Below, piece after piece: positions 23,781 to 32,801 of a stretch of 64,000 nucleotides of DNA. Origin of the DNA: Micromonospora sp. HM5-17 (GTDB lineage: Bacteria; Actinomycetota; Actinomycetes; Mycobacteriales; Micromonosporaceae); contig NZ_RJWA01000012.1 in NCBI RefSeq assembly GCF_003762835.1, positions 47,370-111,369 of the forward strand. Reading direction: 5' to 3'. Within the stretch, counting starts at the first letter, position 1; each line of letters begins with the position of its first letter. Made by a program: the position numbers and the translations under genes. Under the pieces are notes generated by a model. That model had not been told where the DNA came from, searched no databases, and worked only from the letters and a program-made list of their open reading frames with translations.

Positions 23781-26065
23781 CCGCGACCGTTCCGGCAGTG
23801 GCCGGCCCGACCCGCCGCGCTCCGACAGCGCCCGGCAGCGTGCTGCTGCGCTGGGCGCCGCTCGGCGCGGCGGTCGGCTACGTCGCCGTGGTGTTGCTGG
23901 TCGCCGACACCGCCCCGCTCGACCTGCTCCGGTACGCGGCGTACCTGCTCTGGGCGCTGATCCTGCCCGGCACCCTGGTCTACCGGGCGCTGCGGGGACG
24001 CCCGCACACCCTGGTCGAGGACGTCGCGATGGGGACCGCGGTCGGCCTGGTGCTGGAGCTGGCGGCCTGGGCGGTCTGGATGGCGCTCGGCGTCGGGGGA
24101 TGGCTCTGGCTCTGGCCGGCGGTGGTGGTCGGGCTCTTCCTCGGCGTGCCCCGGCTGCGGCGCCACTGGTGGGTTCGGGACTACCCGGCCCGTGCCCCGA
24201 TCGGCTGGTCCTGGTCGGTGGCGGGCGCGGTGGCGTTCTTCACCACCTACCTCTCGGTGACGTTCCTGGAACGCAACCCGATCCTGCCCACCTCGGACCG
24301 GACCATGCAGTACCTCGACCTCGCCTACCAGCTCTCGCTGGCCGGGGAGGCGAAGCACCACTTTCCGCTGCATGTCCCCCAGGTCGCCGGTGAGCCGCTG
24401 GACTACCACTGGTTCGGGTACGCGCACATGGCCACCACCAGCCTGATCGGCCGGATCGACCTGCCGGTGGTGGCGCTGCGGCTCGCCATTCCCGCGCTCT
24501 GCGCCGCCGCCATCGTGCTCACCGCCGTGCTGGGCTGGCGCGTCAGCGGCCGGCCGTACGTCGGGGCGATCGCCGCCGCGCTCTTCTTCGTGGTCGGCGA
24601 GACCAACTTCACCGACCCGGTCACCATGCCGTTCGGCACCCAGGCAACCTTCGTGGTCTGGCACGGCATGTCCATGATCTACAGCTGGGTCCTGCTGATC
24701 GCGCTGGTCGCGGCGCTGGCGGACGTGGTGGACCGGCGCGCCGACCGGCCGGTCCCGCCGCTGCCCTTCGCCGGGGCCTTCCTCCTGGCGACGATGCTGA
24801 TGGTCGCCTCCAGCGCGGCGAAGGCCAGCTCCCTGCCGGTGGTCGGGCTGGCGCTGGCGTTCACCGCGGTCGCCCTGCTCGTGCGTACCCGACGTATCCC
24901 GTGGGCGGTGGTCTGGGCCGGGCTGGCCGTCGGCGCCGCCCAGCTCTTCGTCACCGCGGTGATCTACCGCTTCCGGGCGTACGGCATCACCGTGGAGCCG
25001 TTCCACAGCCTGGAGCCGTTCTGGACGTTGCCGCCCGACCGGCCGAGCTGGGCCGGGCCGCTGGCCGTACTCGCCGTCGTCGGGGTGTTCCTGGTCAACA
25101 TGCAGCTCCGGGTCGCCGGCGTGCTGCCGCTGCTGTGGCTGACCCGGGGCCGGCTCGCACCGGTGCAGTGGCTCCTGCTCGGCGGCACCCTGGCCGGGCT
25201 GGTGTTCTACCTGGCGTTGGCCCAGTCCGGCGGCGGCAACCAGTACTTCCTCCGGGCCGGGTTCACCTTCGCGGTGGTCCTCTCGGCGTGGGGCTACGTG
25301 CTGGTCGCCGAGCGGGCCGACCTGACCCGGCGGGCGCGGGCCGGGATCGGCCTGGTAGCCCTCGCGCTCGCGGTCGTCCTGGTGGCGGTCCAGCTCCGGT
25401 ACGCCGGCCCGGCGCCGGGCGGGTGGCCGTTCGACTCGCTGCGCCCGCTGCTCTGGTGGTCCGGCGGGCTGGCCGTGCTGGCGGTGCTCGGCGCCGGGCT
25501 CTGGCGTCCGGCGACCCAGGGGATCCCGGCCCTGCGGGGCAAGGGCGCGGTCCTGCTGCTCACCGCCGTCCTGGTGGTTGGCGCGCCGGGGCTGGTGATG
25601 GACATGGCGAAGTCACAGCGGAACCCGAACGGTGGCGCGTACACGACCGTTCCGCTGCCGAAGTCGCGGGTCGACGCCGCCCGGTGGACCCGGGAGCACA
25701 GCGCGCCGAGCGACGTGCTGGCGACCAACGCGCACTGCCTGGTGGTGGTGAACGGCTGGTGTGACGCGCGCTCGTTCTGGCTCAGCGCGTACGCCGAACG
25801 CCGGGTCCTGGTGGAGGGCTGGGCCTTCGCGCCCCGGGTGGCGGCGCTCGGCCCGTACACCCCGTTCTGGGACCAGGAGCTGCTGCGCCGCAACGACGCC
25901 GTGTTCACCGATCCGACCGAGGCGGGACTGCGCGAGCTGCGCGACCGGTACGGCGTCCGCTGGCTGGTGGTGGACCGCCAGGCGGGTCACGAGTCGCCTG
26001 AGCTGCGGCGGCTCGCCACGCTCCGCTACGACAACGGCCGGATGGCCGTCTACCAGATCTCCTGA
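23777..26065 (+). CDS. Large GT-C-like membrane protein
   Basis: 762 residues with about 14 hydrophobic helices through residue 615 and a soluble C-terminal domain of about 150 residues. The first large outer loop (ERNPILPTSDRTMQYLDLAYQL, then PLHVPQVAGEPLDYHWFGY) carries acidic and His residues as in GT-C transferases. The GTG start overlaps the GT2 stop by four bases (GTGA). A role as acceptor transferase using the GT2-made lipid-linked sugar is the natural inference; the acceptor is unknown. The C-terminal part (SARS-like RNDAVFTDPTEAGLRELRDRYGVRWLVVDR) resembles the tail of the membrane protein at 2150 in layout. Confidence 0.75.
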   Translation: MTATVPAVAGPTRRAPTAPGSVLLRWAPLGAAVGYVAVVLLVADTAPLDLLRYAAYLLWALILPGTLVYRALRGRPHTLVEDVAMGTAVGLVLELAAWAVWMALGVGGWLWLWPAVVVGLFLGVPRLRRHWWVRDYPARAPIGWSWSVAGAVAFFTTYLSVTFLERNPILPTSDRTMQYLDLAYQLSLAGEAKHHFPLHVPQVAGEPLDYHWFGYAHMATTSLIGRIDLPVVALRLAIPALCAAAIVLTAVLGWRVSGRPYVGAIAAALFFVVGETNFTDPVTMPFGTQATFVVWHGMSMIYSWVLLIALVAALADVVDRRADRPVPPLPFAGAFLLATMLMVASSAAKASSLPVVGLALAFTAVALLVRTRRIPWAVVWAGLAVGAAQLFVTAVIYRFRAYGITVEPFHSLEPFWTLPPDRPSWAGPLAVLAVVGVFLVNMQLRVAGVLPLLWLTRGRLAPVQWLLLGGTLAGLVFYLALAQSGGGNQYFLRAGFTFAVVLSAWGYVLVAERADLTRRARAGIGLVALALAVVLVAVQLRYAGPAPGGWPFDSLRPLLWWSGGLAVLAVLGAGLWRPATQGIPALRGKGAVLLLTAVLVVGAPGLVMDMAKSQRNPNGGAYTTVPLPKSRVDAARWTREHSAPSDVLATNAHCLVVVNGWCDARSFWLSAYAERRVLVEGWAFAPRVAALGPYTPFWDQELLRRNDAVFTDPTEAGLRELRDRYGVRWLVVDRQAGHESPELRRLATLRYDNGRMAVYQIS

Positions 26066-26253
26066 CGGCCGCCCGGCCGGACCCGGACCCGATCGGCGCG
26101 ATCGTGCCCGGATCCGGATCGCGGCGGCGCCTGTTCGCACGGCCGGAGCCCGGGCCCGGTCCGGCTGTCGGGCCGACCACCGGAGGGCCGGGACGGTCAG
26201 CCGAACCGGAGGACTCCGGGCCTGCGGTCGGCCCGGAAGGTCCGGGCGTGCGG

Positions 26254-27516
26254 TCAGGCCGGGAAGTAGGTGTCCAGCAGGTCGTTGCGGAACTTGCCGG
26301 TCGGGTCGTACCGGCGGGTCAGGGCGGCGAAGTCGGCGTACCGCGGGTAGCGGTCGCGCAGCGCCTCGGGCGGGACGCCGAAGAGCTTCCCCCAGTGCGG
26401 CCGGGCGGCGTACGGCGCCAGCCGCTCCTCGATCGCGGCGATCACCGGCTGGACCGCCTCGGCATCGGCCACCCAGGTGAAGTGCAGCGCCGCGCTGTCC
26501 CGCCGGTACGCCGGGCTGAGCCACAGCTCGTCGGCGGCGACGGTACGGATCTCCGAGATCTGGAGCACGGCGGCGATCCGGTCGGCGATGTCCTCCAGCG
26601 CGGCCAGCGCCTCGACCAGGTGGTGCCGCGCGACGAAGTACTCCGACTGCAACTCCGCACCGCTGCTCGGCGTGAACTCCAGCCGGAAGTGCGGCAGCCG
26701 TGTGTGCCACGGCCCCGGCACGCCGAGCTGCGGCGTGCAGTGCACCGCCGGCATCCCGGGCACCGGGTGCCGGGGCGCGTCGGCCAGGGTGGCGTCGAGC
26801 CACCGGGGCTCCGGCTCCGGCGCGCCGGCGTCGACCCGGCGCTTCACCCACACCTGGTTGAACCGTCGACCGGCCCAGTCGGTGAAGAGGCTGACGCTGT
26901 AGCCGGCGCCGAAGAGCTCCGCCTGGTCCGTGGCGATCCGCGCCCACGGCAGGTCGTCGTAGACGTACTGGGCGACGTCGAAGGTCGGGACGAGGTCGAG
27001 GGTGAGCCGGGTGACCACACCGAGCGCACCGAGCCCGACGACGGCGCCGAGGAGGTCGTCCCGGTCGGTGTCACGGGTCAGGGTCCGCAGCTCGCCGTCG
27101 GCGGTGACCAGCTCCACCGCGGCGACGGCGGTCGCCAGGCTGCCATTGGCCAGCCCGGAGCCGTGGGTGCCGGTGGCGACCGCCCCGGCGACCGAGATGT
27201 GCGGCAGCGAGCCGAGGTTGTGCAGCGCGAGGCCGGCCTCGTGCAGGCGGGCGGCGACCTCGCCGTAGCGGAGTCCGGCCGAGACGGTGACCTGGGCCCG
27301 GTCGTGGTCGATCTCGACGACCGGCGGCAGGCCGGCGACCGAGACCAGGTCGCCGGTGGTGTCGGCGATCCGGTTGAAGGAGTGTCCGGTGCCGAGTGCG
27401 CGGATCCGGTCGCTTCCGGCGACCATCGCGCGGAGGTCGGCGACGGAGCCGGGGCGGTGCAGCCGGGCGGCGTCGAAGGTGATGTTTCCCGCCCAGTTGG
27501 TCGGTCGTCCGGTCAT
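26254..27516 (-). CDS. FAD-linked alditol/xylitol oxidase-like (AldO family)
   Basis: 420 residues, the length of characterised AldO. The FAD domain carries RALGTGHSFNRIADT, in which His45 is the expected covalent FAD attachment site, and HISVAGAVATGTHGSG. The C-terminal D-arabinono-lactone-oxidase domain ends HWGKLFGVPPEALRDRYPRYADFAAL. Such enzymes oxidise a terminal hydroxyl of xylitol, sorbitol or related polyols with O2. The frame runs open far upstream, but ATG 27516 with GAGG upstream and the family length fix the start. It is 71 bp downstream of the methyltransferase gene on the same strand; a shared transcript is possible. Confidence 0.9.
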   Translation of the reverse strand: MTGRPTNWAGNITFDAARLHRPGSVADLRAMVAGSDRIRALGTGHSFNRIADTTGDLVSVAGLPPVVEIDHDRAQVTVSAGLRYGEVAARLHEAGLALHNLGSLPHISVAGAVATGTHGSGLANGSLATAVAAVELVTADGELRTLTRDTDRDDLLGAVVGLGALGVVTRLTLDLVPTFDVAQYVYDDLPWARIATDQAELFGAGYSVSLFTDWAGRRFNQVWVKRRVDAGAPEPEPRWLDATLADAPRHPVPGMPAVHCTPQLGVPGPWHTRLPHFRLEFTPSSGAELQSEYFVARHHLVEALAALEDIADRIAAVLQISEIRTVAADELWLSPAYRRDSAALHFTWVADAEAVQPVIAAIEERLAPYAARPHWGKLFGVPPEALRDRYPRYADFAALTRRYDPTGKFRNDLLDTYFPA

Positions 27517-27587
27517 GCGCAAACCTCGCCGTGGTGAGGGGTGGTGGGGTGTCCCGGTGCCGGGCAGCCGGCTCCGGGGGTGGGTGG

Positions 27588-28304
27588 TCAGCCGGTCTCC
27601 GGCCGGTGGGCGCGGAGCATCAGCGAGACCCCGGGCAGCGACTTCACCGGCAGGTAGCGCTCGGCGGTGATCACCGCCCGGAGGCCGAGGTTGACCGCGC
27701 CGGGCAGGTCGTCCAGGTCGCTGCCGGTCGAGCGGCGCCGGCGCCACGCGGCGACCGGCCGGAGCAGGACGTTCCAGCTCCACAGCTCGTCGACGACCAG
27801 GCCGGCCTTCTCGACCAGCGCGGTCAGGGTCGCCCGGTCGTAGCGCCGGACGTGCCCGACCGCGACGTCGTGCGCCGACCAGAGCCGCATGTCGCAGGGT
27901 ACGGCGATCAGCGCGGTTCCGCCCGGCGCGAGCGTACGCCGGATCTCGGCCGCGGCCAGGTGGTCCTCGTCGACGTGCTCGAGGATGTCGAAGGCGACCA
28001 CCAGCCCGAGACTTCCCGAGGGGAGCGGCAGGTGCCGGGCGTCGGCCCGGATCACGTCGAGCCCCCGCTCCCGGGCGATCCGGGCTCCGTCCGGGCTGTA
28101 CTCCAGGGCGATCGACCGCCAGCCGTGCGCCCGGAGCACCCGGGTGTTGCCGCCGCCGGCCGCGCCGATGTCCAGCGCCCGGTCCGGCCGGCGCCCGGCG
28201 GAGGCGAGCCGGCACAGCGCCCGGGCCAACAGCGCCCGGCGCTCGCGGTACCACCAGTGGGTGTCCTCAAGCGCGGCGAGCTTGCGGACCTCGGTCGCTT
28301 CCAC
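27588..28304 (-). CDS. Class I SAM-dependent methyltransferase
   Basis: 238 residues. ALDIGAAGGGNTRVLRAHG is motif I (SAM-binding glycine loop), followed by VIRADARHLPLPSGSLGLVVAFDILEHV (motifs II-III) and LAPGGTALIAVP. The N-terminal EDTHWWYRERRALL is typical of methyltransferases in polysaccharide or lipid gene clusters. The substrate is unknown; the neighbouring GT2/GT-C pair, which lies beyond the oxidase, makes a glycan or glycolipid possible. ATG 28304. Confidence 0.87.
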   Translation of the reverse strand: MEATEVRKLAALEDTHWWYRERRALLARALCRLASAGRRPDRALDIGAAGGGNTRVLRAHGWRSIALEYSPDGARIARERGLDVIRADARHLPLPSGSLGLVVAFDILEHVDEDHLAAAEIRRTLAPGGTALIAVPCDMRLWSAHDVAVGHVRRYDRATLTALVEKAGLVVDELWSWNVLLRPVAAWRRRRSTGSDLDDLPGAVNLGLRAVITAERYLPVKSLPGVSLMLRAHRPETG

Positions 28305-28406
28305 GTGCGCCTCCGCCGACGGTGCGGGTCGGCTCCACCCTAGTGACCGGTCTGGTGGGACGGGGGGCCGGGCCGGTCACCGGCGTGGATCTCCGGATAC
28401 GTGGTC

Positions 28407-28435
28407 GTGGGTCCCTCCGCTGGGGAGGGACCCAC
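28407..28435. terminator. Terminator hairpin, 12-bp arms
   Basis: GTGGGTCCCTCC (28407-28418) and its exact complement (28424-28435) with a 5-nt loop, 40 bp beyond the stop of the PIG-L gene on the minus strand. Confidence 0.7.
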
Positions 28436-28477
28436 CACCGTCAGCCGGTCGGGGCGACCGACGTGGACGTGCGTCGC

Positions 28478-31168
28478 TCAGCGGCCGACCGGGAGGTGCC
28501 GGGCCAGCGCGGAGCCGTCAGCGGTCTCGAAGGCGGCCAGCACCCCGTCCGCCCGACCGTCGGAGACCGGGACGAACACCCGCCGGGTCTGCCCGGGGCG
28601 CAGCTCGACCGTCTCGCTACCCAGCGCGGTGTCGCCGTTCCACGAGTAGAGGTACGCGGTACCCCGGCGATCGGCCCGGACGGTGACCAGGACGCCGCCG
28701 TCCACCCGCTTCGGGTTGCTCAACCGCAGGGTCCGGGCCGGGAGTTTGCGGACCGCCGCCGGGGCGACCCCGTCCCACGCCGCCTGCGCGATGGTCTGCG
28801 GGCTGTGTACGCTCCGCGCGGCGGTGTCCGGGAAGACCGGCGCGCTCGGCTCCCGCTGCGGCGGGGTGTATCCGGGCAGCGTGGCGAGCCCGTAGCGGTA
28901 CGGGTCGGCCCGGACACCCTGGAAGGTCGACCAGCCCAGCCGCGACTGCGACGTGAGGTCCTGGGTGTCGGAGTCGTAGATGAGGATGTTCAGCCCCATC
29001 CGCTGCGGGTCGACCGCGTCGGGCAGCACCGCGAACGGGATGCTCGCCTCGATGCTGTATCCGGTGTACGGCTCGCTGACCCGACTGACGACGGTCATCC
29101 CGGGAGCGGTCACCGCGCCCGGCCCCTGCCGGTTGTCGGCGTCGCGCTGGAAGCAGGGCGGGTTGCCGTTCGCCGGGTCGTCGGTGGTCGGGAAGATGCC
29201 CGCCTTGAAGACGGTCGAGGTGTTGGTGGAGTTCCCCTTCGGGTCCACGATGATCTCGACGCTGTCGGTGCGGCGATGCCGCTTGCAGTCCTGCGGCACC
29301 ACCCGCCGGCCGAGCACGTCGTCCGTCACCTGCACGATGACCTTCAGCGCGTCGTCGGTGAAGGCGACCCGGGCCGTTCCCGAGGCGTCCTGCGGCGTGG
29401 TCGCCTGTCCCTCCCAGATCCGGGACAGGTCGAGGTCCGGCCCGGGGTACTCACCGTCGCCGGCCACGCCGTCCACCTGGTGTCCCGCGCCGGCCCTGGG
29501 CAGCACCGTGGTCGGCACGATCTCCAGGGCGCCGGTCTCGACCGTGCTGCCGCGCGCGCTGCTGGTGGTGATGGTGAGCGGGTAGTCGCCGCCCTCGTTC
29601 GCGGTGGGGAGCGTCGCGTCGGTGTTGGTGACCCGGAAGGTGACCGCGCGTGTGCCGCCCGGGGGCAGATCGGCGTAGCTCCGGGTCGGCTGGTCCACCG
29701 CGAAGCCGGCCGGCACGCCGAGGGTGACGCTTCCGCTCTGGCTCGTGGTGCCGTGGTTGTGCAGGTCGATCCGGACATCCCGGCTGCCCCCGGAGCCGAT
29801 GGTGAGCACCGGGGCGATCAGCGTGTCGAGCTGCGGGTAGCCGGACTCGGCGACCCAGTCGCGGAAGATGGCGACCTCGGGCAGCGCCTCCAGGGTGCCC
29901 CGGACGTCGGCCACCACCCGGACCGGCTCGTCGGTGCTGCCGCTGCCCTGGCCATGGGTGGTAAGGGTCGCGCCGATCAACTGCTGCCGGTTGGTCGGCG
30001 CGTCCTCCGGAACGGTGACCGTGAAGGTCGTCCGCGCCTCCCGGTCACCGACGCGGGTGCCGAGCGAGCCACTGCCACTGACCTGCCAGCCGTCCGGGAC
30101 GCGCAGCGCGATCCGCGGCTGGCGCAGGGTGTGACCCGCGGCGGCCCGGACGTGTGCGGTGACCTGGACGGATCCGCCCGGCGTCACGTCGAAGCGGTCG
30201 GTGGTCAGGTAGAGCTCGGTGCCCTTCGGCAGCCCGCCGGGCGCCGGCGGCAGCACCGCCCCCCGCAGGATCGCCTCCGGGCTGGTGTCGGTGGCGTCGT
30301 ACGGCACACGGCTGTCGATCAGCGTGTAGAAGTCGCACCGGATCTGGGCGGGGTCGGTCGGGGCGGCGGGGGTGTTCGCCCAGCCCTGGGTCACGTACTC
30401 GCGGCGGGCCTCCACCTCGATCTCCGCCCAGGTCCGCCCACCCGGACCCGCGGCGCCCTCCCAGACGCCGAAGACCTGGTCGGTGGGGACGGTCGGGGTG
30501 AACGAGCGGGCGCACTCGGGACCGGGCGACGAGGTGCCGGTGCCGCCGGTGCGGAGGAACTTGGCCGGGCGGAACGGTGCGAGCCCCTCCCGGGTGATCT
30601 GCTCTGGGAACGCTGTGGGGTCGGCCGCGGCGGTGAACGCCTCCGCGGCGAACCGGGCCGCCTGCTGGTGGTTGCCGTGGTTCCCCTCGACCGGCGAGGG
30701 GTTCATGGTCATGATGATCTCGGGCCGGGTCTGCCGGATCACGCGGACGATCTGGGCGAGCGTGTCGTCGTGTCCCCAGATCTGTGCGCTCAGCGGCGCC
30801 GAGGCGGTGTACCAGAAGTCGACCCGGTCCAGGTTGTACAGGTTCTCCACGCCGGCCTTGCCGATCGCGGTGCGCTCCTCGCGTTCCCGGATGATGCCCA
30901 GGGGCGGACCCTCCTCCAGGCCGACGGCGTTGCCGCCGCCCTCGCCCCGGGTGATGGTGACGACTCCGGCCCGGACGCCGAAGTTCTGCTTCCACTGGCC
31001 GAGCGTGGCGAGGCTGCCGGCCTCGTCGTCGGGGTGGGCGCTGACGAACAGCACGTCGAGGTCGACGGCGTCGGACGAGCCGGCGGACGGGTGGGCGGAG
31101 GCGGCGGCCGGCGGTACGAGGAGCGCCAGGGCCGTGACGGTGGGCAGCAGGAGTCTTCGTGCAAGCAT
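28478..31168 (-). CDS. Secreted PIG-L (LmbE) family deacetylase with accessory domains
   Basis: 896 residues. A signal peptide (about 1-27) precedes a PIG-L domain (about 35-330) with the zinc motif VSAHPDDEAG, then NPSPVEGNHGNHQ supplying the later His. Next come immunoglobulin-like NEW3-type segments (about 335-560, DLHNHGTTSQSGSVTLGVP) and a CBM9/DOMON-like sugar-binding domain (about 575-760, TDSVEIIVDPKG), then a C-terminal beta domain. Members remove N-acetyl groups from amino sugars. Being secreted, this one should act on polysaccharides or glycoconjugates, not on mycothiol precursors. It is divergent from the ROK regulator gene, and both may be controlled from 31169-31594. ATG 31168 with AAGGG. 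Confidence 0.85.
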   Translation of the reverse strand: MLARRLLLPTVTALALLVPPAAASAHPSAGSSDAVDLDVLFVSAHPDDEAGSLATLGQWKQNFGVRAGVVTITRGEGGGNAVGLEEGPPLGIIREREERTAIGKAGVENLYNLDRVDFWYTASAPLSAQIWGHDDTLAQIVRVIRQTRPEIIMTMNPSPVEGNHGNHQQAARFAAEAFTAAADPTAFPEQITREGLAPFRPAKFLRTGGTGTSSPGPECARSFTPTVPTDQVFGVWEGAAGPGGRTWAEIEVEARREYVTQGWANTPAAPTDPAQIRCDFYTLIDSRVPYDATDTSPEAILRGAVLPPAPGGLPKGTELYLTTDRFDVTPGGSVQVTAHVRAAAGHTLRQPRIALRVPDGWQVSGSGSLGTRVGDREARTTFTVTVPEDAPTNRQQLIGATLTTHGQGSGSTDEPVRVVADVRGTLEALPEVAIFRDWVAESGYPQLDTLIAPVLTIGSGGSRDVRIDLHNHGTTSQSGSVTLGVPAGFAVDQPTRSYADLPPGGTRAVTFRVTNTDATLPTANEGGDYPLTITTSSARGSTVETGALEIVPTTVLPRAGAGHQVDGVAGDGEYPGPDLDLSRIWEGQATTPQDASGTARVAFTDDALKVIVQVTDDVLGRRVVPQDCKRHRRTDSVEIIVDPKGNSTNTSTVFKAGIFPTTDDPANGNPPCFQRDADNRQGPGAVTAPGMTVVSRVSEPYTGYSIEASIPFAVLPDAVDPQRMGLNILIYDSDTQDLTSQSRLGWSTFQGVRADPYRYGLATLPGYTPPQREPSAPVFPDTAARSVHSPQTIAQAAWDGVAPAAVRKLPARTLRLSNPKRVDGGVLVTVRADRRGTAYLYSWNGDTALGSETVELRPGQTRRVFVPVSDGRADGVLAAFETADGSALARHLPVGR

Positions 31169-31594
31169 GTGGATCCCTTCGGACCATGCGAGACGGACAC
31201 GTGGTGAGAGCAGGGCAGGGTGGACGGCGTGACGCCGCCGGGGCGGCGTGGACGGGCCGACGGGGTGGAGGGTGACCGGCGGACGCCCGGGCGGCGCCGG
31301 CTCACCGGGGTGCACGGCGAGTACGGATGGTCGCACCCGCCGGAAGGCCTTCGCCGGGTGACGCTAAAGATCCACGAGGGGATGAGTCAATACCTCCGGC
31401 ACGACGTTTTTCTTTCGGAGAAGAAACAAACTTGCTCCCTGTTTGTCCGGTTAGATCGCGATGCTCCGTATTGCTCGACCGGGGTCGCCATCGGCCCCAA
31501 CGGGACCGCATCGTCGCTGTATGAGCAGCTCGTCCGAGGGGCGAGACGGATTCGTTACTTGACGCCAATAGTTTGTTCGCCGTAGGAAGAAAGT
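31169..31594. promoter_or_regulatory. Divergent control region of the PIG-L gene and the ROK/ABC cluster
   Basis: 426 bp, GC-rich near the PIG-L start but with an AT-rich core at 31399-31460. It holds inverted repeat TTTCTT-N6-AAGAAA (31409-31426), inverted repeat ACAAAC-N9-GTTTGT (31426-31446) and another GTTTGTT at 31571-31577 just before the ROK start. These look like ROK-regulator operators for both directions. No gene is seen. Confidence 0.5.
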
Positions 31595-32761
31595 GTGGTC
31601 GACGTGGTGACTCCACCAACCAGCCCGGTCAGCCGGAAGCGGTCGAAGGAGATCAAGCGGCTCTCGGTGATCGCCGCCGCCCGGCAGGCCCGGGTCCTGT
31701 CCCGCGCCGAGCTCACCGAGCTCACCGGTCTCAGCCCGGCCACCCTGACGCCGCTGGTCCGGGCGCTGATCGACGAGGGCTACCTCATCGAGCGTGGCCC
31801 CGGCGCCTCCCGCACCGGGCGGCCCCGGGCGATGCTGGAGTTCAACCCCCGGGCCGAGCTGGTTGCCGCGGTCTCCCTGGAGCCGTCCCGGATCAGTTGC
31901 GAGATCGCCGACAGCGACGGTGTGGTGATCGCCCACCGTACGGCGCGGCTGCACCGGGACATCGTCGAGACGATCTGCCGCTTCGTGCCGGAGCTGGTCG
32001 GCGACGCCCTCCCCGCGCTGCGTGGGGTGGCCATCGCCGCCCCCGGCGTCTCCTCGGGTGGAGCCGTTCGGCTCGCCCCCGCCGTCGGGTTGGTGGAGGG
32101 GGAGCCGATCGGGGACTCGGTGCAGCAACGGCTCGGGGTGCCCGTGGTCGTCGACAACGACGTGAACCTGATGGCGGCCGGCGAGCACGCCGCCGGGGCG
32201 GGCAGCGACGTCAGCGACCTGCTGCTGCTGCACGTCGCGGACGGCGTCGGTGCCGGCCTGATCCTCGGCGGCCGGGTCCGGCACGGCGCCGCGGGCGCGG
32301 CCGGCGAGGTCGGTTTCCTTCCGCTCGACCCGGAGGACCGCGGACACGACGGGATCGGCCCGTTCGAGGCGCGCTGGTCGGCCAACGCGATCGCCGAGCG
32401 GGTCGTCGCGCTGCGTCCCGGGCACCGCCCCTCGGCACCGGTCCGTGACCTCGTCGAGCTGAGTCGCACCGACCCGGCGGCCGCCAGCTACCTGGGGGAG
32501 GTGCTGGCCGCCTGGGCGCGGCTGATCGTCTCCTGCGTCTGCGTCGTCGATCCGGGCCGGGTGCTGCTCAGCGGCGCCGCCGCGGACCTGGACGACGCCG
32601 CCCTCGACCGGCTCCAGTCACTCGTCACGCTGGCCGCACCGGCCCCCACCGAGGTCCGGCGCGCGGTTCTCGGCGACCGGGCGGTGCTGCACGGCGCGGT
32701 GAGCTACGCGCTCGCCGCGGCGGTCCCGGCCGTTCCGCCCCTCCCGGTCGGCTCACCCTGA
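31595..32761 (+). CDS. ROK-family transcriptional regulator
   Basis: 388 residues. An N-terminal winged helix (about 10-75; LSRAELTELTGLSPATLTPLVRALIDEGYLIE) is fused to a ROK sugar-sensing domain. The ROK part has VAIAAPGVSSGG, VVVDNDVNLMAAGE and ADGVGAGLILGGRVRHGAAGAAGEVG, but no clear zinc-binding Cys cluster. Such proteins repress uptake operons until a sugar or sugar phosphate binds. It sits at the head of the ABC/catabolic block, 40 bp before the binding-protein gene. GTG 31595 has AGGAAGAAA upstream; GTG codons at 31604 and 31607 are alternatives. It probably binds the GTTTGT repeats before its own gene. Confidence 0.88.
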   Translation: MVDVVTPPTSPVSRKRSKEIKRLSVIAAARQARVLSRAELTELTGLSPATLTPLVRALIDEGYLIERGPGASRTGRPRAMLEFNPRAELVAAVSLEPSRISCEIADSDGVVIAHRTARLHRDIVETICRFVPELVGDALPALRGVAIAAPGVSSGGAVRLAPAVGLVEGEPIGDSVQQRLGVPVVVDNDVNLMAAGEHAAGAGSDVSDLLLLHVADGVGAGLILGGRVRHGAAGAAGEVGFLPLDPEDRGHDGIGPFEARWSANAIAERVVALRPGHRPSAPVRDLVELSRTDPAAASYLGEVLAAWARLIVSCVCVVDPGRVLLSGAAADLDDAALDRLQSLVTLAAPAPTEVRRAVLGDRAVLHGAVSYALAAAVPAVPPLPVGSP

Positions 32762-32801
32762 TGTCCCCCTCGAGAGATCCCTTCACCCCGGAGGTAGTCC
32801 T

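Noticed and set aside
28322..31207. Plus-strand open frame of 961 codons antisense to the PIG-L gene
   Set aside because: Codon positions follow the minus-strand gene; the translation is Arg/Gly/Val-rich with no domain and no ribosome site.
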